From an uncultured Bacteroides sp. (GTDB lineage: Bacteria > Bacteroidota > Bacteroidia > Bacteroidales > Bacteroidaceae): a stretch of DNA of 37,020 bases. The stretch lies in NCBI GenBank assembly GCA_900553815.1, contig USEY01000036.1:1-37020 (forward strand), read 5' to 3'. The notes under the pieces were generated by a model, which saw nothing but the letters and a program-made list of their open reading frames with translations, was not told the origin of the DNA and ran no database searches. Both the position numbers and the translations under genes were made by a program. How positions within the stretch are numbered: position 1 is the first letter of the stretch; each line of letters begins with the position of its first letter. This document shows positions 1 to 9,136 of this stretch, in pieces.

Positions 1-52
1 ACCTGGACAAACAGAACCAAAACCTGTTGTGCTACCATTACACCATAGTCCA
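1..52 (-). tRNA. tRNA-Gln (anticodon TTG), partial at window edge
   Basis: Read on the minus strand from position 52, the sequence gives a 7-nt acceptor strand (TGGACTA), a D-arm with the usual GTGTAATGGTAGCAC form, and an anticodon arm whose 7-nt loop TTTTGGT places TTG at positions 20-18. This is the glutamine anticodon UUG. The variable loop is followed by the start of the T-arm (CCAGGT) at position 1, so about 20 nt of the 3' end lie outside the window. A promoter-like box lies about 30 nt upstream. Other tRNA genes may follow beyond the edge. Confidence 0.88.
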
Positions 53-83
53 AACTTCAGGCGCTTTCTGTTAAAAAGCGGTG

Positions 84-115
84 CAAAGATATAGCTTTCC
101 AACAAAGTGAGCAAG
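84..115 (-). promoter_or_regulatory. Putative promoter for tRNA-Gln
   Basis: On the minus strand a -7 box TATCTTTG (91-84) is preceded by CTTG (115-112) at a 20-nt spacing. This fits the Bacteroides consensus TTTG-N19-21-TAnnTTTG with one mismatch in the -33 box. Transcription would start roughly 25 nt before the tRNA 5' end at 52. Confidence 0.55.
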
Positions 116-190
116 AATTCGGGAGATTTTTTTTGCCCGCCCCGCCATATTTTTTTATTCTCCCCGTTCCCAAATCCCGCTCGATAACAT

Positions 191-198
191 TATCTTTG
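191..198 (+). promoter_or_regulatory. Putative -7 box for the tricorn-like protease gene
   Basis: TATCTTTG matches the Bacteroides -7 consensus TAnnTTTG exactly and lies 35 nt before the ATG at 234. I see no good -33 TTTG at 19-21 nt upstream, so only the -7 element is supported. Confidence 0.5.
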
Positions 199-233
199 CA
201 TTATTCAGATTCAACAACCGTTACAACAGCCTT

Positions 234-3200
234 ATGAAGAAAATCTTATCGACTCTGCTGCTAAGTGCAGCCACCATGGGCAGCGCCTGGGCAGGCACTC
301 CCCTCTGGATGCGCGACGTGCGCATTTCGCCCGACGGTACCGAAATAGCCTTCTGCTACAAAGGCGACATCTTCAAAGTAGACGCGCGCGGAGGCAAGGC
401 CCAACGCATAGCGGGCGGCACTTCCTACGAATGCTCGCCCGTATGGTCGCCCGACGGCAAGCAGATAGCCTTTGCCAGCGACCGCTACGGCAGCATGGAT
501 GTGTTCATCGTATCGGCACAGGGCGGACTGCCCACCCGGCTGACCGACAGTTCCGAATCGGAGACACCCACCTCCTTCACAGCCGACGGCAAGCGCGTGC
601 TGTTCAACGCCGCCCTGCAAGACCCCGCCTCCAGCGCCCTCTTCCCTTCGAGCCGCATGACGGAGCTCTACAGCGTAGCCACCACCGGCGGACGCATCGA
701 ACAGGTGTTGGCCACACCCGCCGAAATGATTTCGCTGCTGCCCGGTGCAGACGGTTCCTTCCTCTACCAGGACCGCAAGGGTGGAGAAGACGAATGGCGC
801 AAGCACCACACGTCGTCCATCACGCGCGACATCTGGCTCTATGACGCCGCCACCGGCCACCATACCAACCTGACCAACCATCCGGGCGAGGACCGCAACC
901 CCGTGGTCAGCCCCAACGGAACGGAATTCTACTTCCTGAGCGAGCGCGACACGAAGAGCTTCAACGTCTACCGCATGGGACTCAACAATCCGCAGGCCGT
1001 GCTGCCCGTCACCAACTTCAAGACTCACCCCGTGCGATTCCTGTCGCTGGGCGGAGGCACGCTTTGCTACACCTACGACGGCGAAATCTACACCCAGACG
1101 CTGGACGGCAAGCCCGCCAAGGTACGCATTGACCTGACCGACGACTTTGCCGAGCTGCCCGAACGCTTCAACTTCACGTCGGGAGCCACCTCGGCCACCG
1201 TATCGCCCGACGGCAAGCAGGTAGCCTTCATCATCCGCGGCGAAGTCTTCGTCACTTCGGCCGACTATACCACCACCAAGCAAATCACCCACACCCCGGC
1301 TGCCGAGAAATACGTCAGCTTCGGCCCCGACAACCGCACACTGGCCTACGCCAGCGAGCGCGACGGCATCTGGCAGCTCTACCTGGCCAAGATAGTCAGG
1401 GACGAAGACCCCAACTTTGCCAACGCCACACTGGTGGAAGAAGAAGTGCTGCTGCCCTCGAAGACCGTGGAACGCTCCATGCCCCAGTTCTCGCCCGACG
1501 GCAAGGAGCTGGCCTTCATTGAAGACCGCATCAAGCTGAAGGTGGTCAATCTGGAAACCAAGAAGGTCAGACAGGTGACCGATGGCTCCACATGGTTCAG
1601 CACCGGAGGCGGCTTTGACTACCAGTGGTCGCCCGACGGCAAGTGGTTTGCACTGGAGTTCGTAGGCAACGGACACGACCCCTACACCGACATAGGCCTG
1701 GTGAGCGCCGACGGCAAGGGCGACATCGTCAACCTGACCAACAGCGGCTACACCAGCGGCTCGCCCCGCTGGGTGATGGACGGCAACGCACTGCTGTTCA
1801 AGACCGAGCGCTACGGCATGCGCAGCCACGCCTCGTGGGGCTCGCTGGACGACGTCATGATGGTATTCCTCAACCAGGAAGCCTACGACAAGTTCCGCCT
1901 GAGCAAGGAGGACTACGAACTGCTGAAGGAAGAAGAGAAGGAAGCCGACAAGGCCGACAAAGACAGCAAGGAGAAGAAAGACGAAGCCAAGGAAAAGAAA
2001 CAGAAGGACATCGTGGTAGAGCTGAAGGGCATTGAAGACCGCATCGTGAGGCTGACACCCAACTCGTCCAACCTGGGCGACGCCATCCTCTCGGCCGACG
2101 GCGAACACCTATATTATATGTCGTCCTTCGAGAAGGGCTACGACCTGTGGAAGATGGACTTGCGCAAGCACGAAACCAAGCTGCTGAACAAGATGAACGC
2201 CGGCCGTGCCTCGCTGTCGCTGGACAAGAAGGGCAAGACGCTCTATATCCTGAGCGGCCGCAGCATGCAGAAGCTCAATACTTCGAACGACAAGCTGCAG
2301 TCCATCAGCTACCGCGCCGAAATGACCATGGACCTGGCCGCCGAGCGTGCCTACATGTTCGACCACGTCTACCGCCAGGAGCAGAAGCGCTTTTACAACC
2401 TGAACATGCACGGCGTGGACTGGGATGCCATGACAGCCGCCTACCGCAAGTTCCTGCCCCACATCAACAACAACTACGACTTTGCCGAACTGCTGAGCGA
2501 ACTGCTGGGCGAACTGAACGTGTCGCACACCGGCGGACGCTACTATCCCGACAAGGCCGACGAACCGACGGCCAGCCTGGGACTGCTCTACAGCTGGAGC
2601 CACAAGGGCGAGGGCGCGCTGGTGGACGAGGTAGTGGAGAAAGGCCCCTTCGACAACGACAAGACGCAGATGCAGGCCGGCTGCATCATTGAGAAGATTG
2701 ACGGACAGCCCATCGGCGCCGACACCAACCTGAGCAGCCTGCTGGGTGGCAAACAGGGCAAGAAAACACTGGTCAGCTTCTACAACCCCGCCACCAGCGA
2801 GCGCTACGACGAAGTGGTGAAGCCCATCTCGTCGGGCAGCCTCAACGGCCTGCTCTACCAGCGCTGGGTGAAGCAACGTGCGGCCGACGTGGAACGCTGG
2901 TCGGGTGGACGCCTGGGCTACGTACACATCAAGTCAATGGACGACAGCAGCTTCCGCAACATCTATTCGGACATCCTGGGCAAGTACAACAAGTGCGAGG
3001 GCATCGTCATCGACACCCGCTTCAACGGCGGCGGACGCCTGCACGAAGACGTGGAAGTGCTGTTCAGCGGCAAGAAATACTTCACGCAAGTGGTACGCGG
3101 ACGCGAAGCCTGCGACATGCCCAGCCGTCGCTGGAACAAGCCCAGCATCATGTTGCAGTGCGAGTCCAACTACTCCAACGCACACGGCACGCCCTGGGTG

Positions 3201-3467
3201 TACAAGCATCGCCAGCTGGGCAAGCTGGTAGGCGCACCCGTGCCGGGCACCATGACCAGCGTGTCGTGGGAGACGCTGCAAGACCGCTCGCTGGTATTCG
3301 GTATTCCTGTCGTAGGCTATCGCCTGCCCGACGGCTCGTACCTGGAAAACTCACAGCTCGACCCCGACATCCTGGTGCTGAACGCGCCCGAAACCATTGT
3401 CAAAGGCGAGGACACCCAGCTGAAAACAGCCGTGGACGAACTGCTGAAAGAGATAGACAAGAAGTAA
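234..3467 (+). CDS. Tricorn-like S41 family periplasmic peptidase with PD40 propeller and PDZ domain
   Basis: This 1077-residue protein starts with a cleavable signal peptide (MKK start, hydrophobic stretch, AWA-G cleavage site near residue 20), so it should act in the periplasm. Residues about 25-560 hold repeated propeller blades with the SPDGxxIAF signature of TolB/PD40 repeats. A highly charged Lys/Glu/Asp linker follows at about 565-592. The C-terminal third has a tricorn core segment, a PDZ-like domain (about 765-850) and an S41 catalytic domain. The likely nucleophile is Ser981 in NYSNAH, followed by the family motif GKLVGAPVPGTMTSV. Tricorn-like S41 proteases degrade peptides, but the substrate here is unknown. 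The gene is probably monocistronic, with a -7 box upstream and a hairpin terminator just after the stop. Confidence 0.92.
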   Translation: MKKILSTLLLSAATMGSAWAGTPLWMRDVRISPDGTEIAFCYKGDIFKVDARGGKAQRIAGGTSYECSPVWSPDGKQIAFASDRYGSMDVFIVSAQGGLPTRLTDSSESETPTSFTADGKRVLFNAALQDPASSALFPSSRMTELYSVATTGGRIEQVLATPAEMISLLPGADGSFLYQDRKGGEDEWRKHHTSSITRDIWLYDAATGHHTNLTNHPGEDRNPVVSPNGTEFYFLSERDTKSFNVYRMGLNNPQAVLPVTNFKTHPVRFLSLGGGTLCYTYDGEIYTQTLDGKPAKVRIDLTDDFAELPERFNFTSGATSATVSPDGKQVAFIIRGEVFVTSADYTTTKQITHTPAAEKYVSFGPDNRTLAYASERDGIWQLYLAKIVRDEDPNFANATLVEEEVLLPSKTVERSMPQFSPDGKELAFIEDRIKLKVVNLETKKVRQVTDGSTWFSTGGGFDYQWSPDGKWFALEFVGNGHDPYTDIGLVSADGKGDIVNLTNSGYTSGSPRWVMDGNALLFKTERYGMRSHASWGSLDDVMMVFLNQEAYDKFRLSKEDYELLKEEEKEADKADKDSKEKKDEAKEKKQKDIVVELKGIEDRIVRLTPNSSNLGDAILSADGEHLYYMSSFEKGYDLWKMDLRKHETKLLNKMNAGRASLSLDKKGKTLYILSGRSMQKLNTSNDKLQSISYRAEMTMDLAAERAYMFDHVYRQEQKRFYNLNMHGVDWDAMTAAYRKFLPHINNNYDFAELLSELLGELNVSHTGGRYYPDKADEPTASLGLLYSWSHKGEGALVDEVVEKGPFDNDKTQMQAGCIIEKIDGQPIGADTNLSSLLGGKQGKKTLVSFYNPATSERYDEVVKPISSGSLNGLLYQRWVKQRAADVERWSGGRLGYVHIKSMDDSSFRNIYSDILGKYNKCEGIVIDTRFNGGGRLHEDVEVLFSGKKYFTQVVRGREACDMPSRRWNKPSIMLQCESNYSNAHGTPWVYKHRQLGKLVGAPVPGTMTSVSWETLQDRSLVFGIPVVGYRLPDGSYLENSQLDPDILVLNAPETIVKGEDTQLKTAVDELLKEIDKK

Positions 3468-3497
3468 CCCGCAGCCAGCCCGCTGCCCGGACATGGC

Positions 3498-3546
3498 AAG
3501 GCCCGCATACCCCTCCCCCGCGGAAGGCGTATACGGGCCTTTTGTT
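3498..3546 (+). terminator. Rho-independent terminator after the tricorn-like protease gene
   Basis: Arms AAGGCCCG (3498-3505) and CGGGCCTT (3534-3541) form a perfect 8-bp stem, extended inward by ATAC/GTAT, and are followed by a T-rich tract (TTTTGTTTTT). It lies about 30 nt after the stop codon at 3467. Confidence 0.8.
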
Positions 3547-3569
3547 TTTCCTCACCCCCTCAGGAATAG

Positions 3570-3679
3570 CCTTCCACTGCCGCCGACCAAGCAGTTAACT
3601 GCTACCGACCAAGCAGTGGACTGCTACCGACCGGGGAGTTAACTGCTACCAACCGGGGAGTGGACTGCTACCAAACAGG
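3570..3679. repeat. Array A: five tandem 22-bp repeats with palindromic core
   Basis: Four clean units start at 3592, 3614, 3636 and 3658, preceded by a degenerate unit from about 3570. The unit is [C/G]AGT-TA/GG-ACTGCTACC-G/A-ACC plus AAG or GGG. The core alternates between the palindrome AGTTAACT and AGTGGACT. The array is intergenic, between the terminator of the protease gene and the next gene. Arrays B, C and D in this window have the same 22-bp period. There are no unique spacers, so it is not CRISPR. Confidence 0.9.
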
Positions 3680-3819
3680 GGGCTTTACCGCCCAAAAACA
3701 GTCGTTCAACCAAATATCCCAATCATTCCTTGCTTATTTGCCTGAAATGAAGTAAATTGAGGCCCGGAATGCGGCGGGCTGTCGCAGATTGCGGATGGCC
3801 TGCCGGAAAAGATTTTGCT

Positions 3820-5920
3820 ATGAGAAATACGCTTTGCATCGTCCTGCTGCTGGCAGCAGGGTGGTGGTCCGCCCCATTGGCAGGGCAGGAGCCCTTGTCC
3901 GACGATTCTCCGATGTTGCTGGAAGAGCAGCTGGAGCAGTTGTCGGCCGAGCTGGGTGGCTACGACTGGGAGGAGGAGCTGCAAGAGCTTTCGGCCTTGC
4001 GAAGCCATCCGCTCAACCTGAACACCGCCACGCGCAAGGACCTGGAGCGATTCCCGTTTCTCAGCGACTTTCAGGTGGAGGAGCTGCAAGCTTACATTTA
4101 TGAGCACGGGCCGATGGTGAGCATCTACGAGCTGCAACTGGTGAAGGGAATGGACCGCCGCACGCTGGAGCTGCTGATTCCTTTTGTCTGCATAAGGCTG
4201 GGGGATGCAGACAAGTTGCCGCGCCTCAGGGACATGCTGAAACAGGGGCGGCACGAGGTACTGGCACGCTTCGACACGCCCGTGGGCTATACCCGCAAAG
4301 GCTACGAGCGAAACTACCTGGGACCGCCCGTCTATCATTCGCTGCGCTACCAGTATGCGCTGGGAGAACGGGTGCAGTGGGGACTGACTGCCGAGAAGGA
4401 TGCGGGCGAGCCCTTCTTCGGGCTGCACAACGGGCAGGGCTACGACCATTACTCCGTCTATTTCTACCTCACCAACAACTACCGCCGGCTCAGGAAGCTG
4501 GTCGTGGGTAGCTATCGGCTGGGCTTCGGGCAAGGGCTGGTGGTGAACAGCGGATTCAGCATGGGCAAGACCTTCGGGCTGAGCACCGCCCGCCATCGCG
4601 AGACGGGCATCCGAAAATACGGTTCGACGGCCGAGTCGGGATACTTCAACGGCGTGGCGGCCACGGTGGCGCTCTCGCGGCAGGTCGCTGTGTCGGCCTT
4701 TTATTCCTACCGCCGGCTCGATGCCGCCATTGCCGACGACGGCACCATCACCTCGCTGCCCGAAACGGGCCTGCACCGCACGCAGACCGAAGCCGACCGC
4801 AAATGGCAGGCGGCCCTGCAGGTGGCGGGCGGCAACGTAGGCTACAACAGGGGCAACCTGAAGCTGGGCCTGACGGGACTGTACTACTTCTACGACCGCC
4901 CCTATCAGCCCAACCTGCGCGAATACAGCAAGTACAACCTGCAGGGCAACCGATTCTACAACATAGGTCTGGACTACAGCCTGAAAGTCTTGCCTTTCCT
5001 TTGGCTCAGCGGCGAGGCGGCAAAGGGCAAGAGCGGCTTTGCCTTGCTCAGCCGGGCCGACATCAACCTGTCTGCGGCCTACCGGCTGCTGCTCATTCAC
5101 CGCTTCTACAGCTACGACTACTGGGCACTATTTGCACGCTCGTTTGGCGAGGGCAGCTCGGTGCAGAACGAAAACGGCTGGTACGTGGCCATGGAGGCCA
5201 CACCGCTCAACCATTGGACGTTCTTTCTGTCGGCCGACCTGTTCTCCTTCCCCTGGTGGCGATACCGAATCAGTAAGCCGTCGCAGGGTGCCGACCTGAT
5301 GGCGCAAGCCCTTTTCGATTCCGACCATGGCTGGAAAGGCTATCTGAACTACCGCTACAAGCGCAAGGAACGCGATGTGACGGGCACCGGCGGCGAGCTG
5401 ACACTGCCCACCCACCACCATCGGGCACGCCTGCGCCTGCAATGGGAGTCGGACGGTTGGCAGCTACACTATGATTACTATAAGCGCACATTGTCTGCCG
5501 CCCAAAACAACCGGGGTGGTTGGCGACTGCAAACCACGGCCGACTACAACCGCTTCCACATGCAGGGAATGCCGGTAAGTAGTGGCTGGCAACTGACGCA
5601 GGCGGTGGCGTGCATCGTAAAGCGGAAGCCGTCGCTCACCCTCTCGGCCCAAGGCACTTACTTCCAGACCGACGACTACGACTCGCGCGTCTATGCCTAC
5701 GAACGGAGTTTGCTCAAACACCTTCTACACACCCTCGTTCAGCGGGCAGGGATTCCGCTATTCGGCCGTGGCGCGCATCGACCCGTGGTGGTGGCTGATG
5801 CTGCAGGTCAAGGTGGGACAGACGGTCTACCTGGACCGCGACGAAATAAGTTCGGGCAACGACCTGATACGCGGCAACCGGAAGACGGACCTGCAACTTC
5901 TGTTGCGCCTTCGCTTTTGA
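3820..5920 (+). CDS. Helix-hairpin-helix protein with putative outer-membrane beta-barrel; apparent frameshift near 5716
   Basis: The start chosen is the ATG at 3820, which gives a signal peptide (MRNTLCIVLLLAAGWW...), rather than the in-frame ATG at 3757, which adds 21 non-signal residues. Residues about 50-130 carry helix-hairpin-helix repeats (LNLNTATRKDLERFPFL; GPMVSIYELQLVKGMD), as in ComEA-like proteins. The rest is Tyr- and Gly-rich with alternating strands, which suggests an outer-membrane barrel. The starting frame reads to codon CTC at 5713-5715 and then becomes low-complexity sequence to a stop at 5976. The next frame from 5717 continues sensibly (NTFYTPSFSGQGFRY) to a stop at 5918-5920. 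It ends in ...LRF, the terminal aromatic residue typical of barrels. Removing one A from the AAA at 5716-5718 restores a protein of about 699 residues. The shift could be a true mutation or a sequencing error. The function is unknown. Confidence 0.75.
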
Positions 5921-5935
5921 GCGGCAGGCGGTTTC

Positions 5936-5967
5936 GTTGCGAATGTCCCCGAAATGGTGTACCTTTG
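5936..5967 (+). promoter_or_regulatory. Putative promoter of the LOG-family gene
   Basis: GTTG (5936-5939), a 20-nt spacer and TACCTTTG (5960-5967) fit the Bacteroides promoter pattern with one mismatch in the -33 box. It lies 52 nt before the ATG at 6020, downstream of the corrected stop of the preceding gene (5920). The uncorrected reading frame of that gene would run over this promoter, which supports the frameshift interpretation. Confidence 0.6.
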
Positions 5968-6019
5968 CGGCGTTGAAAATGAAGGAGCAAGAAACCTAAT
6001 AAAGAGCAAGAAAGGAATC

Positions 6020-6610
6020 ATGGACAATGAATTGAAATCGGTGTGCGTATACAGCGCATCGAGCACTCAGATAGATGAAGAATACGTGGCTGTGGCCTGC
6101 GAACTGGGCAACCTGCTGGGACAGGCCGGCATCCGAGTGGTGAACGGCGCCGGACGCATGGGGCTGATGGCAGCCGTTTCCGATGCGGCGCTGGAGGCGG
6201 GAGGCAGTGTGACGGGTGTCATCCCCCGCTTCATGGTGGAGCAGGGCTGGCACCACCGGGGGCTGACGGAACTGGTGGAAGTCGACTCCATGCACGAGCG
6301 CAAGGCGCTGATGGCACGCATGAGCGACGGCGTTGTGGCGTTGCCCGGCGGCTGTGGCACGCTGGAGGAGCTGCTTGAGGTGATAACCTGGAAGCAACTG
6401 GGGCTGTATCTGAAACCTATCGTCATACTGAACGTGCGCGGCTACTACGACCCACTGCTCCAGATGTTTGAGAAGGCGGTGGACGAACACTTCATGCGTT
6501 CCTGCCACCGCGATATTTGGCACGTGGCCACTACGGCGTCCGAGGCGCTCGACCTGCTACGCCACACGCCTCAGTGGGATGCCTCGGTCCGTAAATTTGC
6601 CGCACTATGA
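6020..6610 (+). CDS. LOG family protein (TIGR00730-type Rossmann fold, putative cytokinin-riboside-monophosphate phosphoribohydrolase)
   Basis: The 196-residue protein begins at ATG 6020 (MDNELKSVCVY). An in-frame ATG at 5954 would sit inside the promoter and add 22 implausible residues. It has the LOG signature PGGCGTLEE at residues 109-117 and an upstream MHERK motif at 91-95; both contribute to the nucleotide-binding and catalytic site. Family members hydrolyse the N-glycosidic bond of nucleoside 5'-monophosphates. Old annotations as lysine decarboxylase are known to be wrong. The stop overlaps the next start (ATGA, 6607-6610), so it is translationally coupled to the DUF4271 gene. Confidence 0.9.
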   Translation: MDNELKSVCVYSASSTQIDEEYVAVACELGNLLGQAGIRVVNGAGRMGLMAAVSDAALEAGGSVTGVIPRFMVEQGWHHRGLTELVEVDSMHERKALMARMSDGVVALPGGCGTLEELLEVITWKQLGLYLKPIVILNVRGYYDPLLQMFEKAVDEHFMRSCHRDIWHVATTASEALDLLRHTPQWDASVRKFAAL

Positions 6611-7338
6611 TGCTGGGTTCGTTGTTGGCTGTCTGTCAGGGACTTCAGGGCATCCCCCTTCCCTACAATCCGCGCATGGACGACGGACTGACGGTAGTGT
6701 TGATGGCTTGCTTTTTCATGTCGGCCTACGTGCTTTCGCGCAGCCGCAAGTTCCTGCTCCAGCTGGCAAAGGACTTCCTGCTGAACCGCGAGCGCACCAG
6801 CATTTTTGCCACTTCCACTTCGAGCGACATGCGCTATCTGCTGCTGCTCATCTTCCAGACGTGCGTCATGGGCGGTGTCTGCATATTCAATTATTTTTGC
6901 GAAGTCAACCCCGCCCTCCTTACCCATGTACAACCCTTCCCTTTGTTGGGAATTTACATCGGCGTATCTCTTCTTTACCTGTTTTTCAAGTGGCTTCTCT
7001 ATTCAGCTCTGGGTTGGATATTTTTTAACAACGGAAAGGTGACAATCTGGTTTGAGTCCTATTCTACCCTGCTCTATTACCTTGGTTTTTCCCTATTTCT
7101 GCTGTCTCTGTTCGTTGTGTTCTTCAATCTGAATCTGAATATAACGTTAATAATAGCAGCCATTCTGGCTATATTTCTTAAAATATTAATATTCTATAAG
7201 TGGTTAAAGCTTTTTTGTGACGATTTGCGTGGCGTTTTACTATTAATTTTATACTTTTGTGCCCTTGAAATCGCGCCCTGCCTAATGTGGTATCGTGGTT
7301 TGGTTCATCTTAACGATTTGTTGATAATAAAATTTTAG
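6607..7338 (+). CDS. DUF4271 multi-pass membrane protein
   Basis: This 243-residue protein has about six to seven hydrophobic helices (around residues 22-40, 75-97, 105-135, 145-165, 170-195, 200-225), with a basic loop (SRSRKFLLQLAKDFLLNRE) after the first. It resembles the DUF4271 family of Bacteroidetes inner-membrane proteins, which commonly sits just before a uroporphyrinogen-III synthase gene, as here. No biochemical role is established. It overlaps the LOG gene by 4 nt, and hemD starts 4 nt after its stop, so the three genes are one transcription unit. The 3' half is more AT-rich than the surrounding sequence. Confidence 0.8.
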   Translation: MMLGSLLAVCQGLQGIPLPYNPRMDDGLTVVLMACFFMSAYVLSRSRKFLLQLAKDFLLNRERTSIFATSTSSDMRYLLLLIFQTCVMGGVCIFNYFCEVNPALLTHVQPFPLLGIYIGVSLLYLFFKWLLYSALGWIFFNNGKVTIWFESYSTLLYYLGFSLFLLSLFVVFFNLNLNITLIIAAILAIFLKILIFYKWLKLFCDDLRGVLLLILYFCALEIAPCLMWYRGLVHLNDLLIIKF

Positions 7339-7342
7339 GACT

Positions 7343-8095
7343 TTGAAGATTAAAAAAGTACTTGTGTCGCAGCCTAAGCCGGCATCTGAGAAATCCCCTT
7401 ACTACGACATAGCAGAAAAGTATGGAGTGAAAATAGATTTTCGCCCATTTATCAAGGTAGAAAGTGTTTCTGCCAAGGAATTCAGACAGCAGAAAGTATC
7501 CATTCTTGATCACACGGCAGTGGTTTTCACTTCACGCCATGCCATTGATCACTTCTTCAACCTGTGCACAGAACTGCGTGTTACGATACCCGAAACAATG
7601 AAGTATTTCTGCGTAACGGAGACTATTGCACTCTACATCCAGAAATATATTCAGTACCGCAAGCGCAAAATCTTCTTTGGCAACACAGGCAAGTTCGACG
7701 ATTTGCTGCCTTCCATCATCAAGCATAAGAACGAGAAGTACCTGGTTCCCATGTCTGACGTGCATACCGACGAGATAAAGAACGCACTCGACAAGGCCAA
7801 AGTGCAACACACCGAGGTAGTGATGTACCGCACGGTGAGCAACGACTTCACGCCCGACGAAACATTCGACTATGACATGCTGGTATTCTTCAGCCCGGCC
7901 GGTGTTTCTTCGTTGAAGAAGAACTTCCCCAACTTTGAACAAAAGGAAATCAAGATTGGCACGTTCGGTTCTACCACGGCACAAGCTGTGCGCGATGCCG
8001 GTCTGCGTCTCGACTTGGAAGCTCCCAGCGTACAGGCACCTTCCATGACGGCTGCGCTCGATATGTTCATCAAAGAAAACAATAAAGGAAAATAA
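7343..8095 (+). CDS. hemD: Uroporphyrinogen-III synthase (HemD-like)
   Basis: The 250-residue protein fits the HemD fold of two alternating alpha/beta domains. Recognisable features are the N-terminal strand KKVLVSQPKP, the domain-swap region around VVFTSRHAIDHFF, a second-domain VVMYRTV strand, and near the C-terminus VFFSPAGVSSL and IGTFGSTTAQAVRDAGLRLDLEAP. HemD converts hydroxymethylbilane to uroporphyrinogen III. Sequence conservation in this family is low, and the Bacteroidales members are assigned mainly by fold. The start is TTG at 7343, four nt after the preceding stop, with AGGA just upstream. No ATG lies near enough to be a better start. Confidence 0.82.
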   Translation: MKIKKVLVSQPKPASEKSPYYDIAEKYGVKIDFRPFIKVESVSAKEFRQQKVSILDHTAVVFTSRHAIDHFFNLCTELRVTIPETMKYFCVTETIALYIQKYIQYRKRKIFFGNTGKFDDLLPSIIKHKNEKYLVPMSDVHTDEIKNALDKAKVQHTEVVMYRTVSNDFTPDETFDYDMLVFFSPAGVSSLKKNFPNFEQKEIKIGTFGSTTAQAVRDAGLRLDLEAPSVQAPSMTAALDMFIKENNKGK

Positions 8096-8140
8096 GCATT
8101 CCTGCCACCGGTTGCGGTGTGGGAAAAATATCCTTGTGGG

Positions 8141-8206
8141 CAGGCTATATGGAAGAAGTCAAAGACCCCTCAGAAAGGGTCGAACCTTCCATATAGCCTG
8201 TTTTCC
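8141..8206 (+). terminator. Long perfect hairpin, probable terminator of the LOG-DUF4271-hemD operon
   Basis: CAGGCTATATGGAAG (8141-8155) and its exact reverse complement (8186-8200) form a 15-bp stem. Inside it a second stem, GACCC/GGGTC, closes a small loop, and TTTTCCTT follows from 8201. It lies 45 nt after the hemD stop and about 120 nt before rnpA. The stem is unusually long and AT-containing for a simple terminator, so another RNA-level role is possible. Confidence 0.65.
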
Positions 8207-8323
8207 TTATAACCTGTTTTCCGTGTCAGGTTCCTGTTCTCCCTCTTACTTTCATAATATTATAGTATTGTTTTTCAGGCAAGACTGCCCGCGGGCACAT
8301 CCTGGTTATTCTGACTTTTCCCT

Positions 8324-8737
8324 ATGAAATCCAATTCCCTGCATAAGTCCGAAAGACTTGACAAGAAAAAGCTGATAGAGAAACTCTTTGGCGGCGGAGC
8401 GCGTTCGTTCTCGGTCTTCCCGCTGCGTGTGGTCTATCTGGCACTGGACAACGTGCAGGGCGAGCATGCCGCCATACTGGTCAGCGTGTCGAAGCGACGC
8501 TTCAAACGTGCCGTGAAGCGCAACCGCGTGAAACGCCAGATACGCGAAGCCTACCGCCTGAACAAACAACCCTTGCTGCAAACCCTGAAGGAGCACAACC
8601 TGCACATCGCCATTGCCTTCATCTACCTGTCTGACGAGCTGACCGATTCCAGCCTGATAACAGAACGCATGAAGACAGCCCTCAGCCGCATCAGCGAGCA
8701 GCTTTCAGCTCAATCATCCGCCCAGTCCGAATCATGA
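8324..8737 (+). CDS. rnpA: Ribonuclease P protein component
   Basis: This 137-residue basic protein contains the RNase P protein signature [18 protein letters not shown] at about residues 61-78, which contacts the P RNA. It assists 5' maturation of pre-tRNA in the cytoplasm. The N-terminal [14 protein letters not shown] segment matches the usual start of RnpA. The stop overlaps the yidD start (ATGA at 8734-8737). Unlike in many bacteria, rpmH is not next to it; the Bacteroidales arrangement places it after hemD. Confidence 0.94.
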   Translation: MKSNSLHKSERLDKKKLIEKLFGGGARSFSVFPLRVVYLALDNVQGEHAAILVSVSKRRFKRAVKRNRVKRQIREAYRLNKQPLLQTLKEHNLHIAIAFIYLSDELTDSSLITERMKTALSRISEQLSAQSSAQSES

Positions 8738-8955
8738 AAAGACTGCTCTCCCAGCTCTTGCTGCTCCCCATCTACTTCTATCAGCGGTGCATATCACCCA
8801 TGCTGGGCCCTTCGTGCCGCTTCACGCCCACCTGCTCGCAATATGCCGTGGAAGCCATCAAAAAGCACGGCCCTTTCAAAGGACTCTACCTGGCCATCCG
8901 CCGCATACTCCGCTGCCATCCCTGGGGCGGTTCGGGCTACGACCCGGTTCCATAA
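8734..8955 (+). CDS. yidD: Membrane protein insertion efficiency factor YidD
   Basis: This 73-residue protein is the full usual length. It carries the hallmark cysteines and signature [17 protein letters not shown], followed by the conserved tail [14 protein letters not shown]. YidD is a small membrane-associated protein linked to YidC-dependent membrane protein insertion. It is translationally coupled to rnpA by a 4-nt overlap, the conserved arrangement in many bacteria. Confidence 0.95.
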   Translation: MKRLLSQLLLLPIYFYQRCISPMLGPSCRFTPTCSQYAVEAIKKHGPFKGLYLAIRRILRCHPWGGSGYDPVP

Positions 8956-9136
8956 CTGCTGTAAGAACAAGCACGCTGCAGCCCGTCTCGTGGCTGTATG
9001 TCCGTTGCTGCACGGGCAGCATTCTTCGGGCAGCGCCATTTCTTTTCCGCGAAGCTGGTGTATCCAGTTTTTCCTGTCCTGCACAATTAAGAATTCAAGT
9101 CCCTGATTTAACCGGATTTAATATGACCTCCGGTAG

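Noticed and set aside
261..2108. Minus-strand 615-codon open frame opposite the tricorn-like protease gene
   Set aside because: It is a shadow frame in GC-rich sequence; the plus strand encodes clear PD40 repeats and the translation here has no domain features.
3570..3679. CRISPR array
   Set aside because: Units are contiguous 22-bp direct repeats without unique spacers, and there are no cas genes in the window.
3706..5100. Minus-strand 464-codon open frame opposite the helix-hairpin-helix gene
   Set aside because: Gln/Val/Ala-rich antisense shadow; the plus frame carries a signal peptide and helix-hairpin-helix motifs.
5710..5725. Programmed +1 ribosomal frameshift in the helix-hairpin-helix gene
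   Set aside because: The site CTC-AAA-CAC lacks a stop codon or known slippery context, so a mutation or sequencing error is the simpler reading.
6020..6610. Lysine decarboxylase
   Set aside because: The PGGxGTxxE signature marks the LOG family; the old decarboxylase name is a known misannotation.
8112..8327. Plus-strand 71-codon frame between hemD and rnpA
   Set aside because: It reads through the long hairpin and overlaps the rnpA start; the translation is not protein-like.
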